The notes under the pieces were generated by a model. It was not told the origin of the DNA. It searched no databases and was given only the letters and a program-made list of their open reading frames with translations. Shown here one piece after another: positions 10,544-18,871 of a DNA stretch of 64,000 bases. The stretch's first letter is position 1; each line of letters starts with the position of its first letter. Source of the DNA: Paraburkholderia edwinii (GTDB lineage Bacteria > Pseudomonadota > Gammaproteobacteria > Burkholderiales > Burkholderiaceae); contig NZ_CP080095.1 of NCBI RefSeq assembly GCF_019428685.1, positions 992,001-1,056,000 of the forward strand, written 5' to 3'. Made by a program: the position numbers and the translations under genes.

Positions 10544-10581
10544 GAAACGGAAGGGGCGAGGCGCTTCTTCCGTTTCTTTTT
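10544..10581 (+). terminator. Intercistronic partial terminator between gltI and gltJ
   Basis: GAAACGGAAG (10544-10553) pairs perfectly with CTTCCGTTTC (10567-10576), followed by TTTTT (10577-10581). The downstream ribosome binding site GGAG of gltJ lies just beyond it. In binding-protein transporters such a hairpin usually lowers permease expression relative to the binding protein and protects the upstream mRNA. Confidence 0.75.
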
Positions 10582-10596
10582 GTTGGAGTCTTTGTC

Positions 10597-11337
10597 ATGT
10601 CCTATCACTGGAACTGGGGCATTCTGCTAAGTCCGGTTTCCACGGGCGAGCCGACTACCTATCTTGGCTGGCTGATGTCCGGCTTCTGGGTGACGATCGT
10701 CGTTTCGCTGTCGGCATGGGTGATCGCACTGATCGTCGGTTCGCTGTTCGGCGTGCTGCGCACCGTACCGAACAAAACGCTTTCCGCGATCGGCACCACG
10801 TATGTCGCGATCTTCCGCAACATCCCGCTGATCGTCCAGTTTTTCACCTGGTATCTCGTGATACCGGAGTTGCTGCCTGTATCGATGGGCACCTGGTTCA
10901 AGCAGTTGCCACCGACCGCGCAGTTCTTCTCATCGTCGATTATCTGTCTGGGTCTCTTCACCGCCGCGCGCGTCTGCGAACAGGTGCGTTCGGGCATCAA
11001 CGCGCTGCCGCGGGGCCAGCGCGCCGCCGGCCTCGCGATGGGCTTCACGCAATGGCAGACCTATCGCTATGTGCTGTTGCCGGTTGCGTACCGCATCATC
11101 GTGCCGCCGCTTACGTCCGAGTTTCTGAATATCTTCAAGAATTCCGCGGTGGCGTCGACAATCGGTCTGCTCGAACTTTCGGCGCAGGCGCGGCAGCTCG
11201 TCGATTACACCTCGCAGGCGTATGAGTCGTTTATCGCGGTGACAGTCGCGTATATGGTGATCAACCTGATCGTGATGCAGTTGATGCGCATCCTCGAACA
11301 CAAGACCCGCCTGCCGGGCTATATCGGAGGCAAGTGA
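10597..11337 (+). CDS. gltJ: Glutamate/aspartate ABC transporter permease GltJ
   Basis: One of two inner-membrane permease subunits of the polar amino acid transporter (HisM/GltJ type), 246 residues with about five to six membrane helices. The cytoplasmic loop that contacts the ATPase is visible in the segment [20 protein letters not shown]. The ATG follows TTGGAG. The stop overlaps the first base of the gltK start, so the two permeases are translationally coupled. Confidence 0.94.
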   Translation: MSYHWNWGILLSPVSTGEPTTYLGWLMSGFWVTIVVSLSAWVIALIVGSLFGVLRTVPNKTLSAIGTTYVAIFRNIPLIVQFFTWYLVIPELLPVSMGTWFKQLPPTAQFFSSSIICLGLFTAARVCEQVRSGINALPRGQRAAGLAMGFTQWQTYRYVLLPVAYRIIVPPLTSEFLNIFKNSAVASTIGLLELSAQARQLVDYTSQAYESFIAVTVAYMVINLIVMQLMRILEHKTRLPGYIGGK

Positions 11338-12014
11338 TGCATCACTTCGACTGGAGTGGTATTCCGGGCGCGCTGCCTACCTTGTGGACCGGCGCGATCA
11401 TCACGTTCCAGATTACCGTGATCGCGATTGTCTGCGGCATTCTGATCGGCACGGTGCTCGCGCTGTTGCGGCTATCGGGCGTCAAGCCGCTCGAATGGTT
11501 CGCGCGTATCTATGTGACGCTGTTCCGCTCGATTCCGCTCGTGATGGTGCTGCTGTGGTTCTTCCTGATCGTGCCGCAGGTGCTGCAGAACCTGCTCGGG
11601 CTGTCGCCCGACATCGACATCCGGCTCGCTTCGGCCATGGTCGCGTTCTCGCTGTTCGAAGCGGCGTACTACTCGGAGATCATCCGGGCCGGCATTCAGG
11701 CGGTGCCGCGCGGCCAGGTCAATGCGGCGTTCGCGCTCGGCATGACCTACAGCCAGGCGATGAAGCTGATCGTGCTGCCGCAAGCGTTCCGCGCGATGGT
11801 GCCGCTGCTGCTTACGCAGGCGATCGTGCTCTTTCAGGATACGTCGCTTGTCTACGTGATCGGCCTCGCCGATTTCTTCCGTACGGCTGCGAATATCGGC
11901 GACCGTGACGGTACGAGCGTCGAGATGGTCCTGTTTGCGGGTGCCTGCTATTTCGTGATCTGCGTGATCGCGTCGAGCCTCGTCAAAAGTCTTCAGAAAA
12001 AGGTCGCAAGATGA
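11337..12014 (+). CDS. gltK: Glutamate/aspartate ABC transporter permease GltK
   Basis: The second permease subunit, 225 residues with about five membrane helices, pairs with GltJ. The ATPase-contact loop is visible around [21 protein letters not shown] chose the ATG at 11337, which overlaps the last base of the gltJ stop and lies six bases after GGAGG. A GTG one codon upstream is possible. The 3' end overlaps the gltL start by 4 bp. Confidence 0.94.
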   Translation: MHHFDWSGIPGALPTLWTGAIITFQITVIAIVCGILIGTVLALLRLSGVKPLEWFARIYVTLFRSIPLVMVLLWFFLIVPQVLQNLLGLSPDIDIRLASAMVAFSLFEAAYYSEIIRAGIQAVPRGQVNAAFALGMTYSQAMKLIVLPQAFRAMVPLLLTQAIVLFQDTSLVYVIGLADFFRTAANIGDRDGTSVEMVLFAGACYFVICVIASSLVKSLQKKVAR

Positions 12015-12736
12015 TCTCTATCAAGAATGTTTCGAAGTGGTACGGCCAGTTTCAGGTGCTGACCGACTGCACGACGGAAGTGAAAAAGGGCGAGGTGGTC
12101 GTCGTGTGCGGCCCGTCGGGTTCCGGCAAATCGACGCTGATCAAGACCGTGAACGGCCTCGAGCCGTTCCAGAAAGGCGATATCGTCATCAACGGCCAGT
12201 CGCTCGTCGACAAGAAGACGAACCTGTCGAAGCTGCGTGCGAAGGTCGGCATGGTGTTTCAGCACTTCGAACTGTTCCCGCATCTGACGATCACTCAAAA
12301 CCTGACGCTTGCGCAGATCAAGGTGCTCGGCCGGTCGAAGGACGAAGCTGCGGCGAAGGGGCTCAAGCTGCTCGATCGCGTCGGCCTGCGTGCGCATGCG
12401 GACAAGTTTCCGGGGCAGCTGTCGGGCGGTCAGCAGCAGCGCGTGGCGATTGCGCGCGCGCTGTCGATGGACCCGATCGCGATGCTGTTCGACGAGCCGA
12501 CGTCCGCGCTCGACCCGGAGATGATCAACGAAGTGCTCGACGTGATGGTCGAACTCGCGCAGGAAGGCATGACGATGATGTGCGTCACGCATGAAATGGG
12601 CTTTGCGAAGAAGGTCGCGCATCGCGTGATCTTCATGGACAAGGGCCTTATCGTTGAAGACGACCGCAAGGACGATTTCTTCGCGAATCCGAAGTCGGAT
12701 CGCGCAAAGGATTTCCTCGCGAAGATCCTGCATTGA
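12011..12736 (+). CDS. gltL: Glutamate/aspartate ABC transporter ATPase GltL
   Basis: A 241-residue polar-amino-acid ABC ATPase that powers GltJK. It has Walker [10 protein letters not shown] (residues 34-42), the ABC signature LSGGQQQR, and Walker B leading into [10 protein letters not shown]. The start overlaps gltK by the ATGA junction. It is the last gene of the gltIJKL operon and is followed by a strong terminator. It may also energise uptake through the orphan binding protein encoded at 17915, which has no permease of its own. Confidence 0.96.
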   Translation: MISIKNVSKWYGQFQVLTDCTTEVKKGEVVVVCGPSGSGKSTLIKTVNGLEPFQKGDIVINGQSLVDKKTNLSKLRAKVGMVFQHFELFPHLTITQNLTLAQIKVLGRSKDEAAAKGLKLLDRVGLRAHADKFPGQLSGGQQQRVAIARALSMDPIAMLFDEPTSALDPEMINEVLDVMVELAQEGMTMMCVTHEMGFAKKVAHRVIFMDKGLIVEDDRKDDFFANPKSDRAKDFLAKILH

Positions 12737-12796
12737 GTGCACGCCAATGCGCCGCGCTTTGCCTGGTTTGGCGAAGTGCGAGCAAGTGGTCATAGC

Positions 12797-12830
12797 AAAC
12801 GGGCAGCGCGACGCTGCCCGTTTTGTTTTT
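12797..12830 (+). terminator. Intrinsic terminator after gltIJKL
   Basis: AAACGGGCAGCG (12797-12808) and CGCTGCCCGTTT (12812-12823) form a perfect 12-bp stem with a 3-base loop, followed by a T-rich tract ending near 12830. Confidence 0.9.
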
Positions 12831-12883
12831 GGCGATGCAACGACCATCGCCGCCGCAAGACCATCGCCGCCGCAACGACGAGA

Positions 12884-13795
12884 CTAACGCGCGACCAACG
12901 CGAGATCGGGCTTTGAGAAATCGCAGAGCCGCCGTGCCTGATCGGCGACCACCGAATACAGCGCTGACGGCCCGTCGTTTCGATAAATCGCGTAATAGCG
13001 CACGTCGGGCAGCCGCTGCGGCGAATCCAGCACATTGAGCAGTCCTTGCTCGACGAGATCGGCGAAGTACAGCGCCGGCAGATAGCTCACGCCAAATCCC
13101 GCCACCGTCAACGAACTGAGCGCGATCAGGCTATTGCCCGCGAAGGTGCGCCGTATGGCCAGCTTTTTCGATTCGAACCAGCGGTCGTAGATCGCGTCGA
13201 CGCCCGACGTGCCGATCTGCATCAGGATCGGATAGTTCGCAATTTCCTCAAGCGACAGCACGCGCGATGCATCGACGAGCGACGGACTCGCCATCCATTT
13301 GAGCTGCAGCTTCCTGAGCGGCACCGACGTAAAGCGCGGATCCTTAAGCACGGTCGGCGCGATGATGAAGTCGATATCGCCGCGCAGGAGCCTTGCGCCC
13401 AGATTCGTGCTCACGTCGATTTCCGGTTCGAGCGACACGGTCGGATAGGCCACGCGAATGTCCTGCACGAGCTTCGGCAGGAACGTCAGTGCGATCAGCT
13501 CGGTGATGCCGAGGCGAAAGTGCCGCACCACTTCCACTTCCTTGCCCATCTTTTCCAGCAGACGGTCGCGCAGCTGCAGCATTTCCTCGGCTGCTTCGAG
13601 CAGTTCGCGGCCTTTCGGCGTCAGTTGCACGATGCGGCGGCTGCGATCGAACAGCGGCACGAGGAAGAATTCTTCGAGTTCGCTGATGCGCTTCGAAATG
13701 GCCGACTGCGTCGTGTACAGGCGGTCGGCGGCCGCGCTGAAGGTACCGAGGCGCGCGACCCAGTAAATGGCTTCGAGCTGCTTGAGCGTGAGCAT
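12884..13795 (-). CDS. LysR-family regulator of the adjacent hydro-lyase/aldolase operon
   Basis: A 303-residue LysR-type protein with a typical N-terminal HTH (GTFSAAADRLYTTQSAISKR around residues 17-36) and a C-terminal effector-binding domain. It is transcribed divergently from the operon at 14053-18841. A T-N11-A palindrome lies between them, which is the standard geometry for a LysR activator of its neighbour. The inducer is unknown; if the pathway inference is right it would be a substituted glutamate or its 2-oxo acid. Confidence 0.85.
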   Translation of the reverse strand: MLTLKQLEAIYWVARLGTFSAAADRLYTTQSAISKRISELEEFFLVPLFDRSRRIVQLTPKGRELLEAAEEMLQLRDRLLEKMGKEVEVVRHFRLGITELIALTFLPKLVQDIRVAYPTVSLEPEIDVSTNLGARLLRGDIDFIIAPTVLKDPRFTSVPLRKLQLKWMASPSLVDASRVLSLEEIANYPILMQIGTSGVDAIYDRWFESKKLAIRRTFAGNSLIALSSLTVAGFGVSYLPALYFADLVEQGLLNVLDSPQRLPDVRYYAIYRNDGPSALYSVVADQARRLCDFSKPDLALVAR

Positions 13796-13877
13796 GGTTT
13801 CGCGAAGGTGAAGTAATGCGGTTGATGGGAAACACGAGGCAACGGCGGGTAGCAGCCGCGGGCCAGTTATCCGAACT

Positions 13878-13892
13878 ATGAATTTTATTCAT
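13878..13892. promoter_or_regulatory. LysR-type T-N11-A box
   Basis: ATGAATTTTATTCAT is a perfect palindrome (ATGAAT-TTT-ATTCAT) containing T-N11-A. It lies 82 bp upstream of the LysR start and 160 bp upstream of the divergent operon. This is the expected recognition sequence and position for the LysR protein at 12884-13795. Confidence 0.65.
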
Positions 13893-14052
13893 GTTTCGCG
13901 ATGCCTTTTACTCCGGCTACGCGGCATTCTGGTTTGGGATACTGCGCAAACCGGTTACGCGAGGAGATAGCCAACACCGGCAACGCGGAACAGCGACGTA
14001 GAACCCAGCGACGTAGAAAAGCCCAGAACCCGCATCAGCGAGGCAAAACGAT

Positions 14053-15321
14053 ATGCGAGGCATGACCTTGTCGGAAAAGCTGCTGTCCGCCGCGGCAGGG
14101 CGCAATGTACGAGCAGGCGAAATCGCGATCTGCGAGGTCGACTGCGCGATGGGCACCGACGGCTCGATTCCGATGGCGATGGACTATTTCGCGTCAATGG
14201 GCGGCGTGCGCGTGCATGCACCCGAGAGGCTGCTGTTCGCGCTCGACCACTATGCACCGCCTGCCAGCGCGAAAGCCGCCATGCTGCAGGCGAGGATCCG
14301 CCGCTTTGCGCGCGAGCAGGGCATTCCGCTCTTCGACATCGGCGCGGGCATCGGGCATCAGATTGTCGTCGAGCAGGGGCTCGCGACGCCGGGGCGGCTG
14401 CTGGCCGGCGCCGATAGCCACGCGGTCACGTACGGCGCCGCGAACTGCTTTGCGACCGGCATCGGCTCATCGGACCTCGCGGGCATCATGCTGACCGGCA
14501 AGACGTGGCTGCGCGTGCCCGAGTCGATCCGCATCACGCTGCACGGGAAGCTGCCGCGCGGCGTTTACCCGAAGGATCTCGCGTTGTGCCTCGCGCAGCT
14601 GTTCGGCGCGGATGGCGCGACTTATCAGGCGCTCGAGTTTCACGGCGATGGCGTCGCATCGCTCGATTTCGAAGACCGGCTTGTCGTGGCGAATCTGTCG
14701 GTCGAAATGGGTGCGAAAAACGCCGTGTTTCCGTTCGATGCTGCTGCGCGCCGCTATCTGGAAAAGCGTGTTGCCGGGCCGCTCGAAGCGGTATCGGCGG
14801 ATCCGGATGCGCAGTATGCCCGCGTTATCGATGTCGACTTGTCGACGCTGCAGCCTTACGTCGCTATGCCTCACAACGTCGACAACGTCACAAGCCTCGC
14901 AGAGCTCGGCAATGTGCCGGTGCAGATGGCGTATCTCGGCACGTGCACGGGCGGCCGCGCGAAGGACTTTCGACAGGCGCTTGCAGTGTTCCGTGAGTAC
15001 GGCAAGCCCGCGAAAGGCGTGCAACTCGTGGTGACGCCTGCGTCGCGCGAAGTGATGCACGAGCTGACCGAAGGCGGTGAACTGGCCGAATTCGTCGCGC
15101 TCGGTGCGGTTATCGTCACGCCCGGCTGCGGGTCGTGCTGCGGCACCGCGGGCGCGATTCCCGAAGACGGCGCGAACGTCGTGTCGACGGCGAATCGCAA
15201 TTTCAAGGGGCGCATGGGCAACGCAAGCGCGAATGTGTTTCTCGCGTCGCCGGAAGTTTGTGCCGCAAGCGCGGTCGCGGGCCGCATCGTCAGCCTTCAA
15301 ACCTTCGCCGCCAGCCGATAA
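14053..15321 (+). CDS. Aconitase-superfamily hydro-lyase, large subunit (LeuC/homoaconitase-like)
   Basis: The 422-residue protein matches the large subunit of the two-subunit isopropylmalate isomerase/homoaconitase group, the archaeal-type LeuC length. The three cluster cysteines are present at Cys298 (GTCTGGRAKD), Cys359 and Cys362 (PGCGSCCG), followed by STANRNFKGRMG. The usual CTNGR has become CTGGR. It should carry a [4Fe-4S] cluster and add or remove water next to a carboxylate. No leuB or leuA is nearby. The neighbours are an RraA aldolase, an aminotransferase and a glutamate-type binding protein, so a catabolic hydratase is more likely than leucine synthesis. An alternative start is ATG 14062. 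Confidence 0.85.
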   Translation: MRGMTLSEKLLSAAAGRNVRAGEIAICEVDCAMGTDGSIPMAMDYFASMGGVRVHAPERLLFALDHYAPPASAKAAMLQARIRRFAREQGIPLFDIGAGIGHQIVVEQGLATPGRLLAGADSHAVTYGAANCFATGIGSSDLAGIMLTGKTWLRVPESIRITLHGKLPRGVYPKDLALCLAQLFGADGATYQALEFHGDGVASLDFEDRLVVANLSVEMGAKNAVFPFDAAARRYLEKRVAGPLEAVSADPDAQYARVIDVDLSTLQPYVAMPHNVDNVTSLAELGNVPVQMAYLGTCTGGRAKDFRQALAVFREYGKPAKGVQLVVTPASREVMHELTEGGELAEFVALGAVIVTPGCGSCCGTAGAIPEDGANVVSTANRNFKGRMGNASANVFLASPEVCAASAVAGRIVSLQTFAASR

Positions 15322-15335
15322 CGATTCCAACGACC

Positions 15336-15836
15336 ATGCAATTTTCCGTGACAGGGCTTGCGCGCCGCTTCGGCGACGACGTGAACACCGACTACATCAT
15401 CTCTTCACAGCGCAAGCGCGAGTCGCTCGACCCCGCGGTGCTGAAAAACTTCCTGTTCGAAACGATCGCGCCGGAATTCGCGCAGACCGTGCGTATCGGC
15501 GACATCCTCGTGGCCGGCAAGAACTTCGGCTGCGGCTCGGCGATGGAAGTCGCGGTGACCGCGGTGGTCGGCGCGGGCATTCGCGTCGTGCTCGCGCAGA
15601 GCTTTGCGCGCACGTACTTTCGCAATGCGATCAATAACGGGCTTTATCCGGTCGAGTGCGATACGCGTGCGATTCGCGAGGGTGACGCGTTGCAAATCGA
15701 CATCGGCGCGCACACGCTGGTTCGTTGCGCGAGCAACGATCAGGTTATCGAAGCAGCGCCTATCGCGCATGACATTCTGAAAATACTCGACGCGGGCGGC
15801 CTCGTGCCGTATCTGCGCCGGCACTCGTCGTTCTGA
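15336..15836 (+). CDS. Aconitase-superfamily hydro-lyase, small subunit (LeuD-like), atypical active site
   Basis: The 166-residue swivel-domain subunit pairs with the large subunit encoded 14 bases upstream. The fold landmarks are intact: FGDDVNTDYI, GKNFGCGS (residues 61-68), SFARTYFRNAINNGL and a C-terminal GGLVPYL. However, the normally invariant GSSREH is GSAMEV here (residues 67-72): Ser68 is kept and the substrate-binding Arg is Met70. The specificity loop, typically YLxY or YLxT after PAR, reads QRKRES (25-30). I infer a substrate different from isopropylmalate or homocitrate. The start lacks a clear ribosome binding site but matches the family N-terminus. Confidence 0.85.
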   Translation: MQFSVTGLARRFGDDVNTDYIISSQRKRESLDPAVLKNFLFETIAPEFAQTVRIGDILVAGKNFGCGSAMEVAVTAVVGAGIRVVLAQSFARTYFRNAINNGLYPVECDTRAIREGDALQIDIGAHTLVRCASNDQVIEAAPIAHDILKILDAGGLVPYLRRHSSF

Positions 15837-15899
15837 ATGCCTGACCGAACGACTGATGTTTTCCCAGCTTTCCAGCTTTCAGATACACGGACATTCACC

Positions 15900-16580
15900 A
15901 TGAGCCAGCCCAATATCCCCGGTTTTCGCATCCTGCCGATGCCCGCGCCGATCGGCAAGGACATCATCGAGCGCTTTCAGTCGGTCGTGACGCCGCATAT
16001 CAGCGACAACATGCATCGGCTATGCGGTGTGATCGGCCTTAAGGCTTATCACGCCCGCAGGAAGCTTGTCGGACGCGCGATCACCGTGAAGGTCAGGCCC
16101 GGCGACAACCTGATGATCCACAAGGCAATCGATATCGCCGAGCCCGGCGATGTGATCGTCGTCGACGGTGGCGGTGAGGTCACGCAGGCGCTCGTCGGCG
16201 AGCTGATGCAGATGCATGCGCAGGTGCGTGGACTCGCCGGCTTCGTCATCGATGGCGCCGTGCGCGATGTCGCAGCGCTCCACGCGGCCGATTTCCCGTG
16301 CTACGCGCGCGGCAATACGCATCGCGGTCCGTTCAAGGAAGGTCCGGGCGAAATCAATGTACCGGTTGCGATCGGCGGTCTCGTGATCGAAGCGGGTGAT
16401 TTGATTGTCGGCGATGAAGACGGACTGGTCGCGGTGCCGGCCGATCAGCTCGAGACGCTGCTTGCCGCGGCGGCGGCGCAGGCCAAGCGCGAGCAGCAGC
16501 GTAAGGAAGCGATTCTGAAGGGCGAAGACAAGCGCGGCTGGATCGATGTGTATTTGCGAGAGAAGGGCGTGATCGCCTGA
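15900..16580 (+). CDS. RraA-family protein, probable 4-hydroxy-4-methyl-2-oxoglutarate-type aldolase
   Basis: The 226-residue protein belongs to the RraA/HMG-aldolase family. Characterised members cleave 4-hydroxy-4-methyl-2-oxoglutarate (or its 4-carboxy analogue) to pyruvate and pyruvate or oxaloacetate using a divalent metal; others inhibit RNase E. The catalytic Arg-Asp pair is present as R122-D123 in GFVIDGAVRD, with ALVGELMQMHA upstream, which favours the enzyme role. It is the third gene of the LysR-controlled operon. In that setting it would take the product of the upstream hydratase. I start it at ATG 15900, because the upstream 21 codons are not family-like. Confidence 0.85.
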   Translation: MSQPNIPGFRILPMPAPIGKDIIERFQSVVTPHISDNMHRLCGVIGLKAYHARRKLVGRAITVKVRPGDNLMIHKAIDIAEPGDVIVVDGGGEVTQALVGELMQMHAQVRGLAGFVIDGAVRDVAALHAADFPCYARGNTHRGPFKEGPGEINVPVAIGGLVIEAGDLIVGDEDGLVAVPADQLETLLAAAAAQAKREQQRKEAILKGEDKRGWIDVYLREKGVIA

Positions 16581-16648
16581 ACCGCGTGCCTGAACCGCGC
16601 TTAAAGCAAGAGAAAGCCGCCGCCACATACCAACAAGGGGACTTCGAA

Positions 16649-17854
16649 ATGAAGCTGATTGCCGCACGGATGGACCGTATCAAGCCGTCGCCGAGTTCGA
16701 TGGCGACCGCGCGCGTGAAGGAGCTGCGCGCCGCGGGCCGCGATATCGTCGGGTTGACCTCGGGCGAGCCGGACTTCGAGACACCGCCGCATATCGTCGA
16801 AGCGGCCTATGCGGCGATGAAGGCCGGCAAGACGCGCTATACGGTAGTCGACGGCACGCCTGAACTGAAGCGCGCCGTACGCGATAAATTCGCGCGCGAG
16901 AACGGCCTCGCGTACGAACAGGACGAAGTGTCGGTCGGCAATGGCGGCAAGCAGATCGTGTTCAACGCGCTCACCTGCACGGTCGAAGAAGGCGATGAAG
17001 TGGTGATTCCCGCGCCGTATTGGGTGTCGTATCCGGACATGGTGATGCTCAACGGCGGGCGGCCGGTGATCGTCGAATGCGATGCGCAAAGCGGCTACAA
17101 GATGACGCCCGCGCAACTCGAAGCGGCGCTCACACCGCGCACCAAGTGGGTCGTGCTCAATTCGCCGTGCAATCCATCCGGTGCGACGTACACGGAGAGC
17201 GAACTCGTCGCGCTCGGCGAAGTGCTGAGCCGTCATCCCGATGTGTGGGTGTTGACCGACGACGTTTACGAGCACCTGATCTACGACGGCCAGACCTTCG
17301 CGACATTTGCGCGCTGCAACCCGCAGCTGCACGATCGGACGCTGACCATCAACGGCGTATCGAAAGCGTATGCAATGACCGGCTGGCGCATCGGCTTCGC
17401 CGGAGGCCCGAAGACGCTGATCAAAACGATGGCGAAGCTGCAGTCGCAGAGCACCAGCAATCCGTCGTCGGTGAGCCAGGCGGCGGCGCTTGCGGCGTTG
17501 ACCGGTCCAAACGACTTTCTCGCGGGCTGGCGCAGCGAGTATCAGCGGCGGCGCGATCTGGTCGTCGACCGCCTGAATGCGATCGATGGCCTTTATTGCC
17601 CGCGGCCCGCGGGCGCGTTTTACGTCTATCCGTCTTGCGCGGGCGTGATCGGGCGGCGCGGTCCGAACGGCAGCGTGATCAGCGACGACAGCGACTTCGT
17701 CATGCATCTTCTGGAGAGCCGCGAAGTAGCGGTGATTCAGGGCGCGGCGTTCGGCCTGTCGCCCGCGTTTCGCATTTCATTCGCTACGTCGTACGAACAA
17801 CTCGAAGAAGCATGTAACCGGATCGAGGCGGCTTGCGCGATGCTCGACTCATAG
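16649..17854 (+). CDS. PLP-dependent class I aminotransferase (AspC-type, subgroup Ib)
   Basis: A 401-residue fold-type I aminotransferase, like bacterial aspartate aminotransferases of subgroup I-beta. Visible landmarks are LTSGEPDFETP (36-46), NSPCNPSGA (171-179), DDVYEHL (204-210) and the PLP lysine K239 in NGVSKAYAMTGWRIGF, with a C-terminal FRISFATS carboxylate-binding Arg. The start follows AAGGGG. It lies 68 bp after the RraA gene and 60 bp before the GltI-like gene. I infer that it transaminates the acidic amino acid imported by that binding protein; a general aspartate aminotransferase role cannot be excluded. Confidence 0.88.
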   Translation: MKLIAARMDRIKPSPSSMATARVKELRAAGRDIVGLTSGEPDFETPPHIVEAAYAAMKAGKTRYTVVDGTPELKRAVRDKFARENGLAYEQDEVSVGNGGKQIVFNALTCTVEEGDEVVIPAPYWVSYPDMVMLNGGRPVIVECDAQSGYKMTPAQLEAALTPRTKWVVLNSPCNPSGATYTESELVALGEVLSRHPDVWVLTDDVYEHLIYDGQTFATFARCNPQLHDRTLTINGVSKAYAMTGWRIGFAGGPKTLIKTMAKLQSQSTSNPSSVSQAAALAALTGPNDFLAGWRSEYQRRRDLVVDRLNAIDGLYCPRPAGAFYVYPSCAGVIGRRGPNGSVISDDSDFVMHLLESREVAVIQGAAFGLSPAFRISFATSYEQLEEACNRIEAACAMLDS

Positions 17855-17914
17855 CTTTCAGCACGGCGCGCGGCCCCTTGCCGCGCGTTTTCCACTATCG
17901 GGAAGGGGACAACA

Positions 17915-18841
17915 ATGAAAACGCTGCAGATCAAGGCGCGTCACTGGGCGCCGTGCGGGGCGATTGCGTTGCTGCTGTACGGTTGCTTCGCATTGCCGGC
18001 GCAGGCGCAGGATCTGACCGGACGCCTCGCGTCGATCAAGGATCGCAATACGATCGTGCTCGGCTACCGTGAGTCGTCGGTGCCTTACTCGTACTACGAC
18101 AACAACGAGCAGGTAATCGGCTACTCGCACGACATCGCGCTGCAGATCGTGAAGGAATTGAAGGCCGCGATCAATGCGCCGAATCTGCAGGTCAAGATGA
18201 TTGCGGTGAATGCGCAAAACCGCATTCCGCTGATTCAGAACGGTACGGTCGATCTTGAATGCGGCGGCACGACGAACAACAAGGAACGTGCGCAACAGGT
18301 CGGCTTCTCCGATACGATTTCCGTCACCGAAACGCGGCTTCTGACCAGAACGAATTCGGACATTCATTCGTTCAACGATCTGAACGGCAAGACGGTCGCG
18401 GTTACCGCGGGCACCACGTCGGAGCGCTTTTTGCGCAGCTACGTGCACGAGAAGAACGCGAATATCACGATCATCTCGTCGCGCGACCATAGCGCGTCGT
18501 TCATGACGCTCGAAACCGGACGTGCCGCCGCATTCTTTATGGACGCCGATGTGCTCGCGAGCCAACGCGCGACGGCGCACAACCCGCAGGAATATGTGGT
18601 GACGGGTGAGCCGCAGACGCGTGAGGCGATCGCGTGCATGCTACCCAAAGGCGAGACTCAACTGAAGGCGATCGCGGACCGCACGATCGCGCGGCTCGAG
18701 ACGAGCGGCGAAGGCGAGGCGCTGTACAAGAAGTGGTTTATGTCGCCGATTGCGCCGAAGGGCATCAATCTGAATTTGCCGATGAGCGATGCGATGAAGG
18801 CAGTGTTTCAGCATCCGAACGATCAGCCGATGGATGACTGA
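17915..18841 (+). CDS. GltI-like periplasmic amino acid binding protein (second paralogue)
   Basis: A 308-residue solute-binding protein with a signal peptide (cleavage likely after PAQA near residue 31). It is clearly paralogous to GltI at 9603: compare GYRESSVPYSYYD, QNRIPLIQNGTVDLECGGTT and AGTTSERF with the GltI equivalents. It has no permease or ATPase of its own in the operon, so it probably docks with GltJKL encoded 5 kb upstream or with another system. The ligand is likely an acidic amino acid resembling glutamate. A good ribosome binding site (GGAAGGGG) precedes the ATG. Confidence 0.9.
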   Translation: MKTLQIKARHWAPCGAIALLLYGCFALPAQAQDLTGRLASIKDRNTIVLGYRESSVPYSYYDNNEQVIGYSHDIALQIVKELKAAINAPNLQVKMIAVNAQNRIPLIQNGTVDLECGGTTNNKERAQQVGFSDTISVTETRLLTRTNSDIHSFNDLNGKTVAVTAGTTSERFLRSYVHEKNANITIISSRDHSASFMTLETGRAAAFFMDADVLASQRATAHNPQEYVVTGEPQTREAIACMLPKGETQLKAIADRTIARLETSGEGEALYKKWFMSPIAPKGINLNLPMSDAMKAVFQHPNDQPMDD

Positions 18842-18871
18842 ATGGGCGCGGCAGCGTGGTCCGGCGTGACT

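Noticed and set aside
14053..15836. Annotation as leucine-biosynthesis leuCD
   Set aside because: No leuA or leuB is nearby, the operon context is aldolase plus aminotransferase, and the small subunit lacks the conserved Arg and specificity loop of LeuD.
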